Program-made: the position numbers and the translations under genes
From: Deltaproteobacteria bacterium
GTDB taxonomy: Bacteria; Desulfobacterota; DSM-4660; Desulfatiglandales; HGW-15
NCBI GenBank assembly: GCA_020060215.1
Contig: JAGVAP010000015.1
Span: 1-64,000, forward strand
Reading direction: 5' to 3'
Length of the DNA stretch: 64,000 nucleotides
In this document: in pieces, positions 8,631-16,242 of the stretch
Numbering within the stretch: the stretch's first letter is position 1
Layout: each line of letters starts with the position of its first letter
The notes under the pieces: generated by a model
Told to the model about the DNA's origin: nothing
Seen by the model: the letters and a program-made list of their open reading frames with translations, nothing else
Database searches by the model: none

Positions 8631-9644
8631 ATGAAAGCTTGCAGATTCGGATGGATTCTCTTGATGCTCGGAATGGTGAGTTTTCTTCTCTCCTGTGCGC
8701 AGACGCAGACGGCTCAAACCCCGACCGCCGCTGCTCCAGCCGCAAAGAAGAACGTGATTCGCATCGGCAGTCCTTTCAAGGCAGGGCACATCCTGGTCGA
8801 TGCGGGTCAAAAGTTCAAGGAAGTGGTCGAGAAGGAAACCGGCGGGAAATACGCGGTGGAAGTCCAGGCCGGGGTGAACTCGGAGGAAGAAATCAATGAC
8901 ATGTGCAGCCAGGGCAAGATCGAGATGCAGTCCAACGGCCACCGGGCCCTGGAAATCTATTCCCCACAATACTTTTTTTTCAACGCCCCCTATGTGATGA
9001 AGGACCTGGACCATTTCATGAGGGTGTGGAACGGCGACCTGGGGAAGAAGGCAAGAGAGCTGACCGAGAAGAACGGAAACGTCATGTACCTGGGCATCGT
9101 CTATCGCGGGCTCCGCCAGACCACCGCCAAGAAGCCGGTCTACACCCCGGCGGACGCATACGCGCTGAAGCTCCGTCTGCCGACCGTAAAGACCTGGATC
9201 GCGGTCTGGAAGGAGATCGGCGCCGATCCCGTCCCCATCCCCCTCCCCGAGCTCTTTGGCTCTCTGAAGGACGGAAAGGCCGAGGCCTCCGAAGGCGATC
9301 TGCCGCAGATCGAGTCCTTCAAGCTGGACCAGGTCCAGACGCATCTGATCATTACCAATCACCTGGTTCAGACCGGCGGGATGATGATCAACAAGAAGTT
9401 CTTCGACGGGCTGCCTAAGGAGGATCAGCAGCTGATCCTCAGAGCGTCGAAGCAGTCCTGCGATTGGGCCAATCAGAAGATCAAGAAGGGCGAGTCCAAG
9501 CTCCTTCTGGATCTGCAGCGCAAGGGCATGCAGGTGATCATCCCGGATGCGGATTCCTTCAGGGCCAAGGGTAGACCTGCCGTGGAAGCGCTTTTCAAGA
9601 CGGAATGGCCGGTGACCACGTGGACGGAGGTCCTGGCGCAGTAA
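8631..9644 (+). CDS. TRAP-type (DctP family) solute-binding lipoprotein
   Basis: Extracytoplasmic carboxylate-binding protein of 337 residues. The hydrophobic leader ends in LLSC, a lipobox-like site at Cys22, followed by a low-complexity TAQTPTAAAPAA linker, so membrane tethering is likely. The DctP core includes IRIGSPFKAGHILVDAGQKF, MCSQGKIEMQSNG, and the family segment KLRLPTVKTWIAVWKEIGAD with its carboxylate-contact Arg. AAAGGAGG lies before the ATG. No DctQ/DctM membrane partner is in the window, so it either serves distant TRAP permeases or acts as an accessory receptor. Confidence 0.9.
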   Translation: MKACRFGWILLMLGMVSFLLSCAQTQTAQTPTAAAPAAKKNVIRIGSPFKAGHILVDAGQKFKEVVEKETGGKYAVEVQAGVNSEEEINDMCSQGKIEMQSNGHRALEIYSPQYFFFNAPYVMKDLDHFMRVWNGDLGKKARELTEKNGNVMYLGIVYRGLRQTTAKKPVYTPADAYALKLRLPTVKTWIAVWKEIGADPVPIPLPELFGSLKDGKAEASEGDLPQIESFKLDQVQTHLIITNHLVQTGGMMINKKFFDGLPKEDQQLILRASKQSCDWANQKIKKGESKLLLDLQRKGMQVIIPDADSFRAKGRPAVEALFKTEWPVTTWTEVLAQ

Positions 9645-9664
9645 CTTCCCGGGGTGCATCGGAG

Positions 9665-9695
9665 TATAGGTCCTACAGGTCCCGTAGGACCTATA
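9665..9695. repeat. Perfect 12-bp inverted repeat (hairpin) between TRAP binding protein and M24-like gene
   Basis: TATAGGTCCTAC (9665-9676) is the exact reverse complement of GTAGGACCTATA (9684-9695), with a 7-base loop. There is no T-run, so it is not a standard terminator. It resembles a dispersed REP-like palindrome and may stabilise or partly terminate the upstream transporter message. Confidence 0.7.
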
Positions 9696-9716
9696 TCCAA
9701 CCATTGGAGAGGCGAG

Positions 9717-10823
9717 ATGGCATCTGTGCTCGAATGGAAGGAGAAGGAGAGGCGGGTCAGGGAGTTCATGGCGTCGGAAGGATACGGGGCCGTGCTCCTC
9801 AAGCGTCAGGCCAACTTCTGCTGGATGACGTGCGGCGGGCTGAACCTGGTGGGGATCACGACCGAGCTCGGTGCCAACGGACTCCTCATCACGGCGGACA
9901 GGAAGTTCGTGGTCACCAACAATATCGAAGCGCCCAGGATGATCCAGGAAGAAGGGCTCGAAGCGCAGGGCTTCAGCATGGAGATCTACCCCTGGCACGA
10001 GGAAAGAGAGACCTCGATCGTGAAGGCCCTGGCGGGAGGGAAGAGGTTCGCGAGCGATGTGCCCTTCCCCGGCGCCGACGCGGTCCCGGAGAAGATCGCG
10101 CGACTTCGCTACTCCCTCACCCCTGAAGAAGTGGAGCGGTATCGGTGGCTCGGGGAGCGGGTGTCCCTGAATCTGGAACAGACGCTGATGGAAACCAGGC
10201 GCGGGGAGAAGGAGTCGGAGGTGGTGGGAAAACTCTGCCTGAAGCTGTGGCAGGACCGGATCGATCCGGTTACGCTCATGGCCGCCGCCGACGAACGGGT
10301 TTACCGTTTCCGCCATCCCATCCCCACGGAAAAACGGTTCGATTCTTACCTGATGGTTTCAGTGAATGCGAGGAAGTGGGGTCTGATCGTTTCGCTTACC
10401 CGTTTCCTGCACTTCGGAAGGCTCCCCGCAGATCTGCGGGAGAGGTATCTCGCCAATGTCTTCATCGACTGCACGTTCATGGCCGAAACCCGTCCCGGTG
10501 TCCCTGCGAGGGATGTCCTGGGGAAGGGTTTGGAGGCCTATCGCAAGACCGGGTACGCAGAGGAGTGGAGACTCCATCATCAGGGCGGCTCCATCGGCTA
10601 CACGGGACGGGATTACAGGACCCACTTTGATACGACGGAGGTCGTCGCCGTAAACCAGGCCTTCACCTGGAACCCGTCGATTACGGGGACCAAGTCCGAG
10701 GATACCATCCTTGCGACCCCAACGGGAATGGAGATGATCACGCGACCGATGATCTATCCCACCCTGTCCGCCACAGCGGCCGGCGTGACCTTCGAACGAG
10801 CGGCCATTCTGGAAAGGAGTTGA
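9717..10823 (+). CDS. M24 (creatinase/aminopeptidase P fold) family protein, incomplete metal site
   Basis: A 368-residue protein with a creatinase-like N-terminal domain and a pita-bread C-terminal domain. The start is ATG 9717 after GGAGAGGCG; an upstream GTG at 9654 would run through the hairpin. Of the five metal ligands of active M24 enzymes, the first Asp aligns with SVNA, the second (usually in a DxTRT motif) with VSLTRF, and the first Glu (usually in an EPG motif) with TWNPSI, so three are missing. The His (LHHQGG) and the last Glu (SEDTILAT) remain. It is probably not a normal peptidase. Neighbouring transport and sugar-acid genes suggest a pathway-specific or ligand-binding role, which is not known. 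Confidence 0.75.
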   Translation: MASVLEWKEKERRVREFMASEGYGAVLLKRQANFCWMTCGGLNLVGITTELGANGLLITADRKFVVTNNIEAPRMIQEEGLEAQGFSMEIYPWHEERETSIVKALAGGKRFASDVPFPGADAVPEKIARLRYSLTPEEVERYRWLGERVSLNLEQTLMETRRGEKESEVVGKLCLKLWQDRIDPVTLMAAADERVYRFRHPIPTEKRFDSYLMVSVNARKWGLIVSLTRFLHFGRLPADLRERYLANVFIDCTFMAETRPGVPARDVLGKGLEAYRKTGYAEEWRLHHQGGSIGYTGRDYRTHFDTTEVVAVNQAFTWNPSITGTKSEDTILATPTGMEMITRPMIYPTLSATAAGVTFERAAILERS

Positions 10824-10891
10824 TGGGATCAGTCGACCGGCCGGATCCGGCGGATCGGGTCCCAGGAAAAAATCTTCCATGGAGAGATGCA

Positions 10892-11542
10892 ATGGAAAAG
10901 CGTGAGGTGGCTGAGCTCATCCGGGCGGAGAGGCTGATCCCCGTCGTTCGGGTAGCCACAACGCAGGAGGCGCTTCATGTCGCCGATGCGCTCAGGGCCG
11001 GAGGGGTAAGGCTGATCGAGGTGACCTTCACGGTAAAGGGAGCCCTGGAGGTGATCCGGGAGATCAAGTGCAAGTACGGGGGTGAAATTGTCGTGGGTGC
11101 CGGGACGGTGCTGGATGTGGAGGGCGCGGGCAAAGCGATCGCCGCCGGTGCCGAATTTCTGGTGAGCCCGGCCTTTGACAGGGATGTGGTCCTGTTTGCG
11201 AATCAAGAGGACCGACTGGTCATTCCCGGGGCGATGACGCCTACGGAGATCATCGCCGCGTGGAAGTCCGGCGCTGACATGGTGAAGGTCTTTCCTGCAG
11301 GCCGGCTGGGCGGGCCGGACTATATCCGGAGCATTAGAGGACCGCTGCCCGGCATCCCTCTGGTCCCGACCGGAGGCGTGGATCTCGATAGGGTCGCCGC
11401 CTATCTCAGGGCGGGGGCGACCGCATTGGGGGTCGGGGGAGAACTGGTGGGCGGAAAGGCGGTCGAGGAAGGTGCGTTCGGTCGGATCACCGAGGCCGCG
11501 AAGGCCTTTCTCCAGGCCGTCCGGGAGGCATCAGGATCGTGA
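10892..11542 (+). CDS. eda: 2-keto-3-deoxy-6-phosphogluconate (KDPG/KHG) aldolase
   Basis: Class I aldolase splitting KDPG into pyruvate and glyceraldehyde-3-phosphate, the last step of hexuronate and Entner-Doudoroff breakdown. The TIM-barrel motifs are intact: IPVVRVAT, the general base Glu in IEVTFTV, GAGTVLD, the Schiff-base Lys in MVKVFPA, and the phosphate loop PTGGV. Start taken at ATG 10892 after GGAGAG (216 residues, normal size); TTG 10820/ATG 10823 would add 23-24 residues not usual in the family. The Arg that often follows the EVTL motif is Thr here, as in other sub-branches of the family. Confidence 0.92.
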   Translation: MEKREVAELIRAERLIPVVRVATTQEALHVADALRAGGVRLIEVTFTVKGALEVIREIKCKYGGEIVVGAGTVLDVEGAGKAIAAGAEFLVSPAFDRDVVLFANQEDRLVIPGAMTPTEIIAAWKSGADMVKVFPAGRLGGPDYIRSIRGPLPGIPLVPTGGVDLDRVAAYLRAGATALGVGGELVGGKAVEEGAFGRITEAAKAFLQAVREASGS

Positions 11543-11684
11543 GCCCCGGTAAGGGTTATGTTCTGTTTCCCCGACGGCTCCAATGGGAAGCTGACCGGCG
11601 GGCATCGCATGCCCGGCCCCTTTCCCGGCATCATACAGCCGAACTGTTCCTGACGATGGTGTCGGACGTTTCATGGAGACCAAA

Positions 11685-13130
11685 ATGGACATCGGCCTGA
11701 TCGGCCTCGGCGTAATGGGGCGTAACCTGATCCTCAACATGAACGACCATGGTTTCCGGGTTGCCGCTTTCAACAGGACTCCCAAGAAGATGGTTGAGTT
11801 CCTGGCCGGACCGGCCAAGGGGACCATGGTCGCGGGTTTTGGGAGGCTGGAGGAGATGGTCTCCGCCCTGAAGAAACCTCGCAGGCTGATGTTCATGGTG
11901 GACTCCGGAAGGCCGGTCGATCATTTGATCGAGCTGCTCCTGCCGCTTCTCGAACCAGGGGACCTGCTCATCGACGGGGGGAATTCCCATTTCCAGGACA
12001 CGGGCAGGAGAGTCGAATCGATCGAGAGGCAAGGACTGTTGTATGTGGGGGTAGGCATTTCAGGCGGCGAAGAGGGCGCCCGCAAAGGCCCTTCTATGAT
12101 GCCTGGAGGCAGCCCCGGGGCGTGGCCGCTTGTCCGAGACCTGTTCCAGACCATCTCGGCAAAGACCGCCGACGGTGAACCCTGCTGTGACTGGATCGGC
12201 CCGGGCGGTGCGGGCCACTATGTGAAAATGGTCCATAACGGCATCGAATATGGCGAGATGCAGGCGATCGGCGAGGCCTTTCACCTGATGCAGGAAGGGC
12301 TTGGTCTCCAACATGAAGAGCTCGGCAGGATCTTCTCCCGATGGAACCGGGGGGAGATGGAAGCCTACCTGCTGGGGATCACTGGAGCGATCCTCTCTGC
12401 GCGGGATGAGAACGGGGACCCCGTGCTGGAAAGCATCTTGGATGTGGCCGGCCAGAAGGGCACCGGCTCCTGGATCTGCTCGAACTCCTTCGACCTCGGC
12501 TACCCGGTCAGCGTGATTTCCGAGGCGGTGAACGCCCGCTTTCTTTCTGCCCTGAAGAATCAGCGCGTCGCTGGATCCCGGGTACTCACCGGCCCACGGG
12601 GAAGGAGGAACGGGAGAGGGAGACTGGAGGTCCGGCACCTGCGCAGCGCCCTTCTCGCGAACCGCATCGTCTGCTATGGACAGGGATTCGGCATCCTGCG
12701 AGAGGCCTCGAGGGTCTATGGCTGGGACCTGGATCTGTCCAGGATCGCACGCATCTGGCGGAACGGCTGCATCATTCGATGTACGCTCCTGGACAGGATG
12801 AAAGAGGCCTTTGAACGCAACCATGATCTCCCCATGCTCCTCCTGGATCCTCACTTCCGCAGGATCCTTGTGAGGCGGCACGGCTCCTGGCGGATGACCA
12901 TCGAAGGCGCGGCTGCCGTGGGCATCCCGGTGCCGGTCCTCTCGGCCGGGCTGGCCTTCTATGATGGATACCGACATGCCCGTCTGCCCGCCGGCTTGCT
13001 GCAGGCCCAAAGGGACTATTTCGGAGCCCACCGGTATGAGAGGGTGGACCGGCCCAGAGGGAAGTTCTTCCACACGGACTGGAAGACGAAGGCGATTCGC
13101 CGGGAAAGGGGCAATCCCGACCGCAACTGA
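11685..13130 (+). CDS. gnd: 6-phosphogluconate dehydrogenase, decarboxylating
   Basis: Oxidises 6-phosphogluconate to ribulose-5-phosphate, CO2 and NAD(P)H. The Rossmann motif GLIGLGVMGRNLILNM, the NAD(P) discrimination region FNRTPKK, the substrate motif GISGGEEGARKGPSMMPGG, and the catalytic Lys in HYVKMVHNGIEYGEMQ are present; 481 residues is the usual long form. Start ATG 11685 has GGAG six bases upstream; ATG 11673 has none. Its place beside KDPG aldolase links the cluster to a gluconate/6-phosphogluconate branch. Confidence 0.96.
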   Translation: MDIGLIGLGVMGRNLILNMNDHGFRVAAFNRTPKKMVEFLAGPAKGTMVAGFGRLEEMVSALKKPRRLMFMVDSGRPVDHLIELLLPLLEPGDLLIDGGNSHFQDTGRRVESIERQGLLYVGVGISGGEEGARKGPSMMPGGSPGAWPLVRDLFQTISAKTADGEPCCDWIGPGGAGHYVKMVHNGIEYGEMQAIGEAFHLMQEGLGLQHEELGRIFSRWNRGEMEAYLLGITGAILSARDENGDPVLESILDVAGQKGTGSWICSNSFDLGYPVSVISEAVNARFLSALKNQRVAGSRVLTGPRGRRNGRGRLEVRHLRSALLANRIVCYGQGFGILREASRVYGWDLDLSRIARIWRNGCIIRCTLLDRMKEAFERNHDLPMLLLDPHFRRILVRRHGSWRMTIEGAAAVGIPVPVLSAGLAFYDGYRHARLPAGLLQAQRDYFGAHRYERVDRPRGKFFHTDWKTKAIRRERGNPDRN

Positions 13131-13356
13131 AGCCCCCTTGATTTCAAAGGCGTAAACCGGTCTCCTTGAGCCCGGTCAGGGACAACGGCTCTGCCTCCCG
13201 GCCCGACCGAAGTAATGGAGTAGTGGGGTGTTGCATTGTGGGAAAGAAGCGCTTCGCACTCTCCACTGCCCCTCCGAACCTCGGAGCAGCAGGATCTTTC
13301 TTCCATTATGCTGCCCCTTCTTGTAAGCCCGACGAGGTTATAGTAGATTTCCGGTC

Positions 13357-14214
13357 GTGAGCCCGTCGCAGACCGCTACCCCTCAGACAAGGATGCTCGA
13401 TCTCCTGGCCGACCCGCGGGCCCTGATCGGGCATGTCATGAAGAGACTCCATGAGAACGCCGTGGGCACGCGCGTGTTCCCCAAAGGGGCCTCCCACGAG
13501 CGGTCCACATCCTGTGTTCTCTTCCCCATCGGCCGGTATCCCCAGCGCCATGGAGGCACGGAGGAGGCCTGCATCGTCTTCAACAAACGCTCCCCGCGGG
13601 TGAGACAGCCCGGTGACCTCTGCTTCCCCGGCGGCAGGGTGATGCCGCGGTTCGATCGCCGGCTCTCCTTCCTTCTACGACTTCCCCTTTCCCCCCTTCG
13701 AAAATGGCCGTACCGGCGTTCATGGCTTTTCACCCGCGGCGATGAGGCCGAGCAGCTCGCAGTGTTGCTCACCGCCGGCCTCAGGGAAGGTCTCGAGGAG
13801 ATGCGGCTCAATCCGCTGGGACTCACGTTTCTGGGCCCCATGAGCGGTCTCAGGCTGACGATGTTCGGGAGGGAGGTCTATCCCATGGTGGTGTGGATCG
13901 ATCGTCAGAAACGCTTCTTCCCGAACTGGGAGGTGGAGAAGATCCTCCGCATCCCGCTCAGGGCCTTTCTGGATGAGGGCGGGTATGCCTGTTACCGGCT
14001 GCGGGCAGGGAGTGCCAGCACGCGTTTTCCATGCTTCCTGCACGTGGACCGGGGCAGGACAGAGATCCTGTGGGGGCTGACTTACGATATGGTCGTCGCC
14101 CTCCTCGGGATGGCCTTCTCCTTCGCCCCTCCGGAACTGGATCTTCTCCCTGTCGTTCAGGGGGCCCTCAGTGAAGAGTACCTCAAGGGGGCGGTTCTGC
14201 AGAACGGGACATGA
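13357..14214 (+). CDS. Nudix-fold hydrolase, CoA-diphosphatase-like with an insertion in the Nudix box
   Basis: A 285-residue protein starting at GTG 13357 (ATG at 13393 is an alternative). The CoA-pyrophosphatase style motif RQPGDLCFPGG is followed, after about 40 extra residues rich in Arg/Leu/Trp, by LREGLEEM. In a standard Nudix box the GG and REXXEE parts are contiguous, and the box ends in Gly, which is Asn or Leu here. The metal-binding Glu residues remain, so activity on a nucleotide diphosphate is possible, but geometry is unusual. The 226 bases upstream hold no gene. The YddA-like gene follows. Confidence 0.72.
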   Translation: MSPSQTATPQTRMLDLLADPRALIGHVMKRLHENAVGTRVFPKGASHERSTSCVLFPIGRYPQRHGGTEEACIVFNKRSPRVRQPGDLCFPGGRVMPRFDRRLSFLLRLPLSPLRKWPYRRSWLFTRGDEAEQLAVLLTAGLREGLEEMRLNPLGLTFLGPMSGLRLTMFGREVYPMVVWIDRQKRFFPNWEVEKILRIPLRAFLDEGGYACYRLRAGSASTRFPCFLHVDRGRTEILWGLTYDMVVALLGMAFSFAPPELDLLPVVQGALSEEYLKGAVLQNGT

Positions 14215-14391
14215 GTGACGGAAACAGGAAAGAGGAGCAGCAGGGGCCGTCATACTGTTTATGCCGAAATGGCAGTATGTCGATAGGGATAAGAGGGTCG
14301 GCGCCTGAAGATTTTTACACCCAACGGCTGAATACTATGGTAGTAGTGCATGGGAAATTCTCACTGCTCCTCACGGAAGGGCCGAGGCGAC

Positions 14392-16161
14392 ATGAAGGAT
14401 GAACGAATCCCAATCAACCGGCAGACCCTGGGCAACTTTCTCCTGGTCGTCCGGCAGTTCGCGACCGCCGAGGGGGTCGGGAGGAAAGCGGTCGGGCTCT
14501 TCGTCCTCCTCATCCTGTTTCTGTTCGGTATCAACGGGCTCAATGTCCTGAACAGCTATGTGAGCCGAGACTTCATGACGGCCATCGAGTATCGCAACTA
14601 TGCGGAGTTCATCCACATGGGCTTCGTCTATATCGGCTTCTTCGTCTTGATCACCATCGTGTCCGTCATCTACAGCTACACCGAACAGCATCTCGGGCTG
14701 TTGTGGAGGGAGTGGGCGGTCCAAGAATCCATCATGGGGTACGCGAACCACAGGGTCTACTACCGGCTCAAGACCAAGGGGGAGGTCGGAAACCCCGACC
14801 AGCGCATCGCGGACGACATCCGCACCTTCAGCGTCACCACCCTCTCTTTCGTTCTCATGGTGCTCAACGGGACCCTCACGGTCATCGCCTTTTCGGGCGT
14901 CCTGTGGTCCATCAGCCCGAAGCTGTTTATCGTGGCGGTGCTGTACGCGGCCGCCGGCACGCTCCTCACCTTCCTTTTCGGACGTCCCCTGGTGAAGTTG
15001 AACTACGACCAGCTGGACAAAGAGGCGAATTTTCGAGGGTCCCTCATCTACCTGAGGGGAAATGCCGAATCGGTCGCCCTCTCCCGGCGGGAAGGACACC
15101 TCATCCAGCTCAGCATGAAGAATTTCGGCGACCTTGCGGCCAATCTCCGCCGCATCATCGCAGTCACCCGCAACGTGGGCTTCTTCACGACCGGTTACAA
15201 CTGGATGATCCAGATCATCCCTGCCCTCATCGTGGCCCCGCTCTTTATCAGCGGCAAGGTGGAGTTCGGCGTGATCTCCCAGTCCGCCATCGCTTTTACC
15301 CACCTGTTGGGGGCTTTTTCCCTCATCGTGACCCAATTTCAATCCATCTCCTCTTACACGGCGACCTCTGCCAGGCTGGCCGCGCTGAAGGAGGCCTGTG
15401 AAAGAGAGAAAGGCGCTGTCCTCGCCGCCTCCCGATTTTCTGTCGATCCGGAGCGGATCGGGTATCAGGGGCTGAGTCTTCGTTCCCCCCGCAGCGGCAG
15501 GGTGCTGATCCAGGATCTCTCCATCGAGATCCCCCCCGGCAAACGGGTGCTGGCTCGGAGCCAGGATGAGACGGCCAGGGCCGCCCTGTTCCATGCCACG
15601 GCCGGCCTGTGGGAGGTCGGCGAGGGAACGATCGTGCGTCCCCCCCTTGACCGGGTCCTCTTCCTGCCCGAGCTGCCCTACCTGCCTCCCGGCACGGTCC
15701 GTGAACTCATGATGGGGCCCTGGCCCGAGGAAGAGGCGCGCATGGAGGAGCGGTTGCAGAGGATCCGGGTCCCTGAGGAGCGGATCATGGAGGTGCTCCG
15801 CACCCTGAAGATCGATTCCCTCCTGAACGGATATGGAGGCCTGGACACCCGCCACCACTGGGAAAACACGCTGCCCCTGGATGATCAGCAACTGCTGGTC
15901 ATCGCCCGACTACTCCTCGCAAGGCCGCAATTCGCCTTTCTGGACCGGCCCGGCACCACGCTCCAGCCCGAACAGCTGGATTGGGTGCTGGGGCTGCTCA
16001 GGGAGCATGGGATCGCTTACGTGATCTTCGAGTCCCCGGACCGGCCCGTGAACCTCGGGAACTACGACATGCTGCTGGAGCTCGTGCAGGGCGGCGGTTG
16101 GATATGGAAGCCCATCCAGGACGGACGTCCGGTCGAGGACAAGCCCCTGGCCGCAGCCTGA
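14392..16161 (+). CDS. YddA/ABCD-type ABC transporter with degenerate ATPase domain
   Basis: A 589-residue protein: an ABC_membrane_2 (SbmA/BacA-like) domain with about six helices over residues 30-330, then an ATP-binding-cassette domain over 350-570. In the cassette, the Walker A position (about 383-397) reads ARSQDETARAALF with no GKS. The signature (about 493-500) reads LPLDDQQLL instead of LSLGEQQR, and Walker B reads FAFLDRPG instead of LDEAT. The H-loop His is absent. The reading frame is intact, so this looks like a pseudo-ATPase and not a dead gene. ATG 14392 follows GAGG at 9 bases. It precedes the glycan-binding protein by 81 bp. Confidence 0.85.
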   Translation: MKDERIPINRQTLGNFLLVVRQFATAEGVGRKAVGLFVLLILFLFGINGLNVLNSYVSRDFMTAIEYRNYAEFIHMGFVYIGFFVLITIVSVIYSYTEQHLGLLWREWAVQESIMGYANHRVYYRLKTKGEVGNPDQRIADDIRTFSVTTLSFVLMVLNGTLTVIAFSGVLWSISPKLFIVAVLYAAAGTLLTFLFGRPLVKLNYDQLDKEANFRGSLIYLRGNAESVALSRREGHLIQLSMKNFGDLAANLRRIIAVTRNVGFFTTGYNWMIQIIPALIVAPLFISGKVEFGVISQSAIAFTHLLGAFSLIVTQFQSISSYTATSARLAALKEACEREKGAVLAASRFSVDPERIGYQGLSLRSPRSGRVLIQDLSIEIPPGKRVLARSQDETARAALFHATAGLWEVGEGTIVRPPLDRVLFLPELPYLPPGTVRELMMGPWPEEEARMEERLQRIRVPEERIMEVLRTLKIDSLLNGYGGLDTRHHWENTLPLDDQQLLVIARLLLARPQFAFLDRPGTTLQPEQLDWVLGLLREHGIAYVIFESPDRPVNLGNYDMLLELVQGGGWIWKPIQDGRPVEDKPLAAA

Positions 16162-16242
16162 GGCTGGGGGGGCGCGGGCCCACGGAACGCACCGCTGGGA
16201 CGACTGCGGGCAGATGACGTCTGCTGCGGAGGACGAGAGGGC

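Noticed and set aside
15533..16050. Frameshift or sequencing error as the cause of missing ATPase motifs in the YddA-like protein
   Set aside because: The frame is continuous and the surrounding family residues align well on both sides of each motif; independent substitutions at four motifs are not explained by one error.
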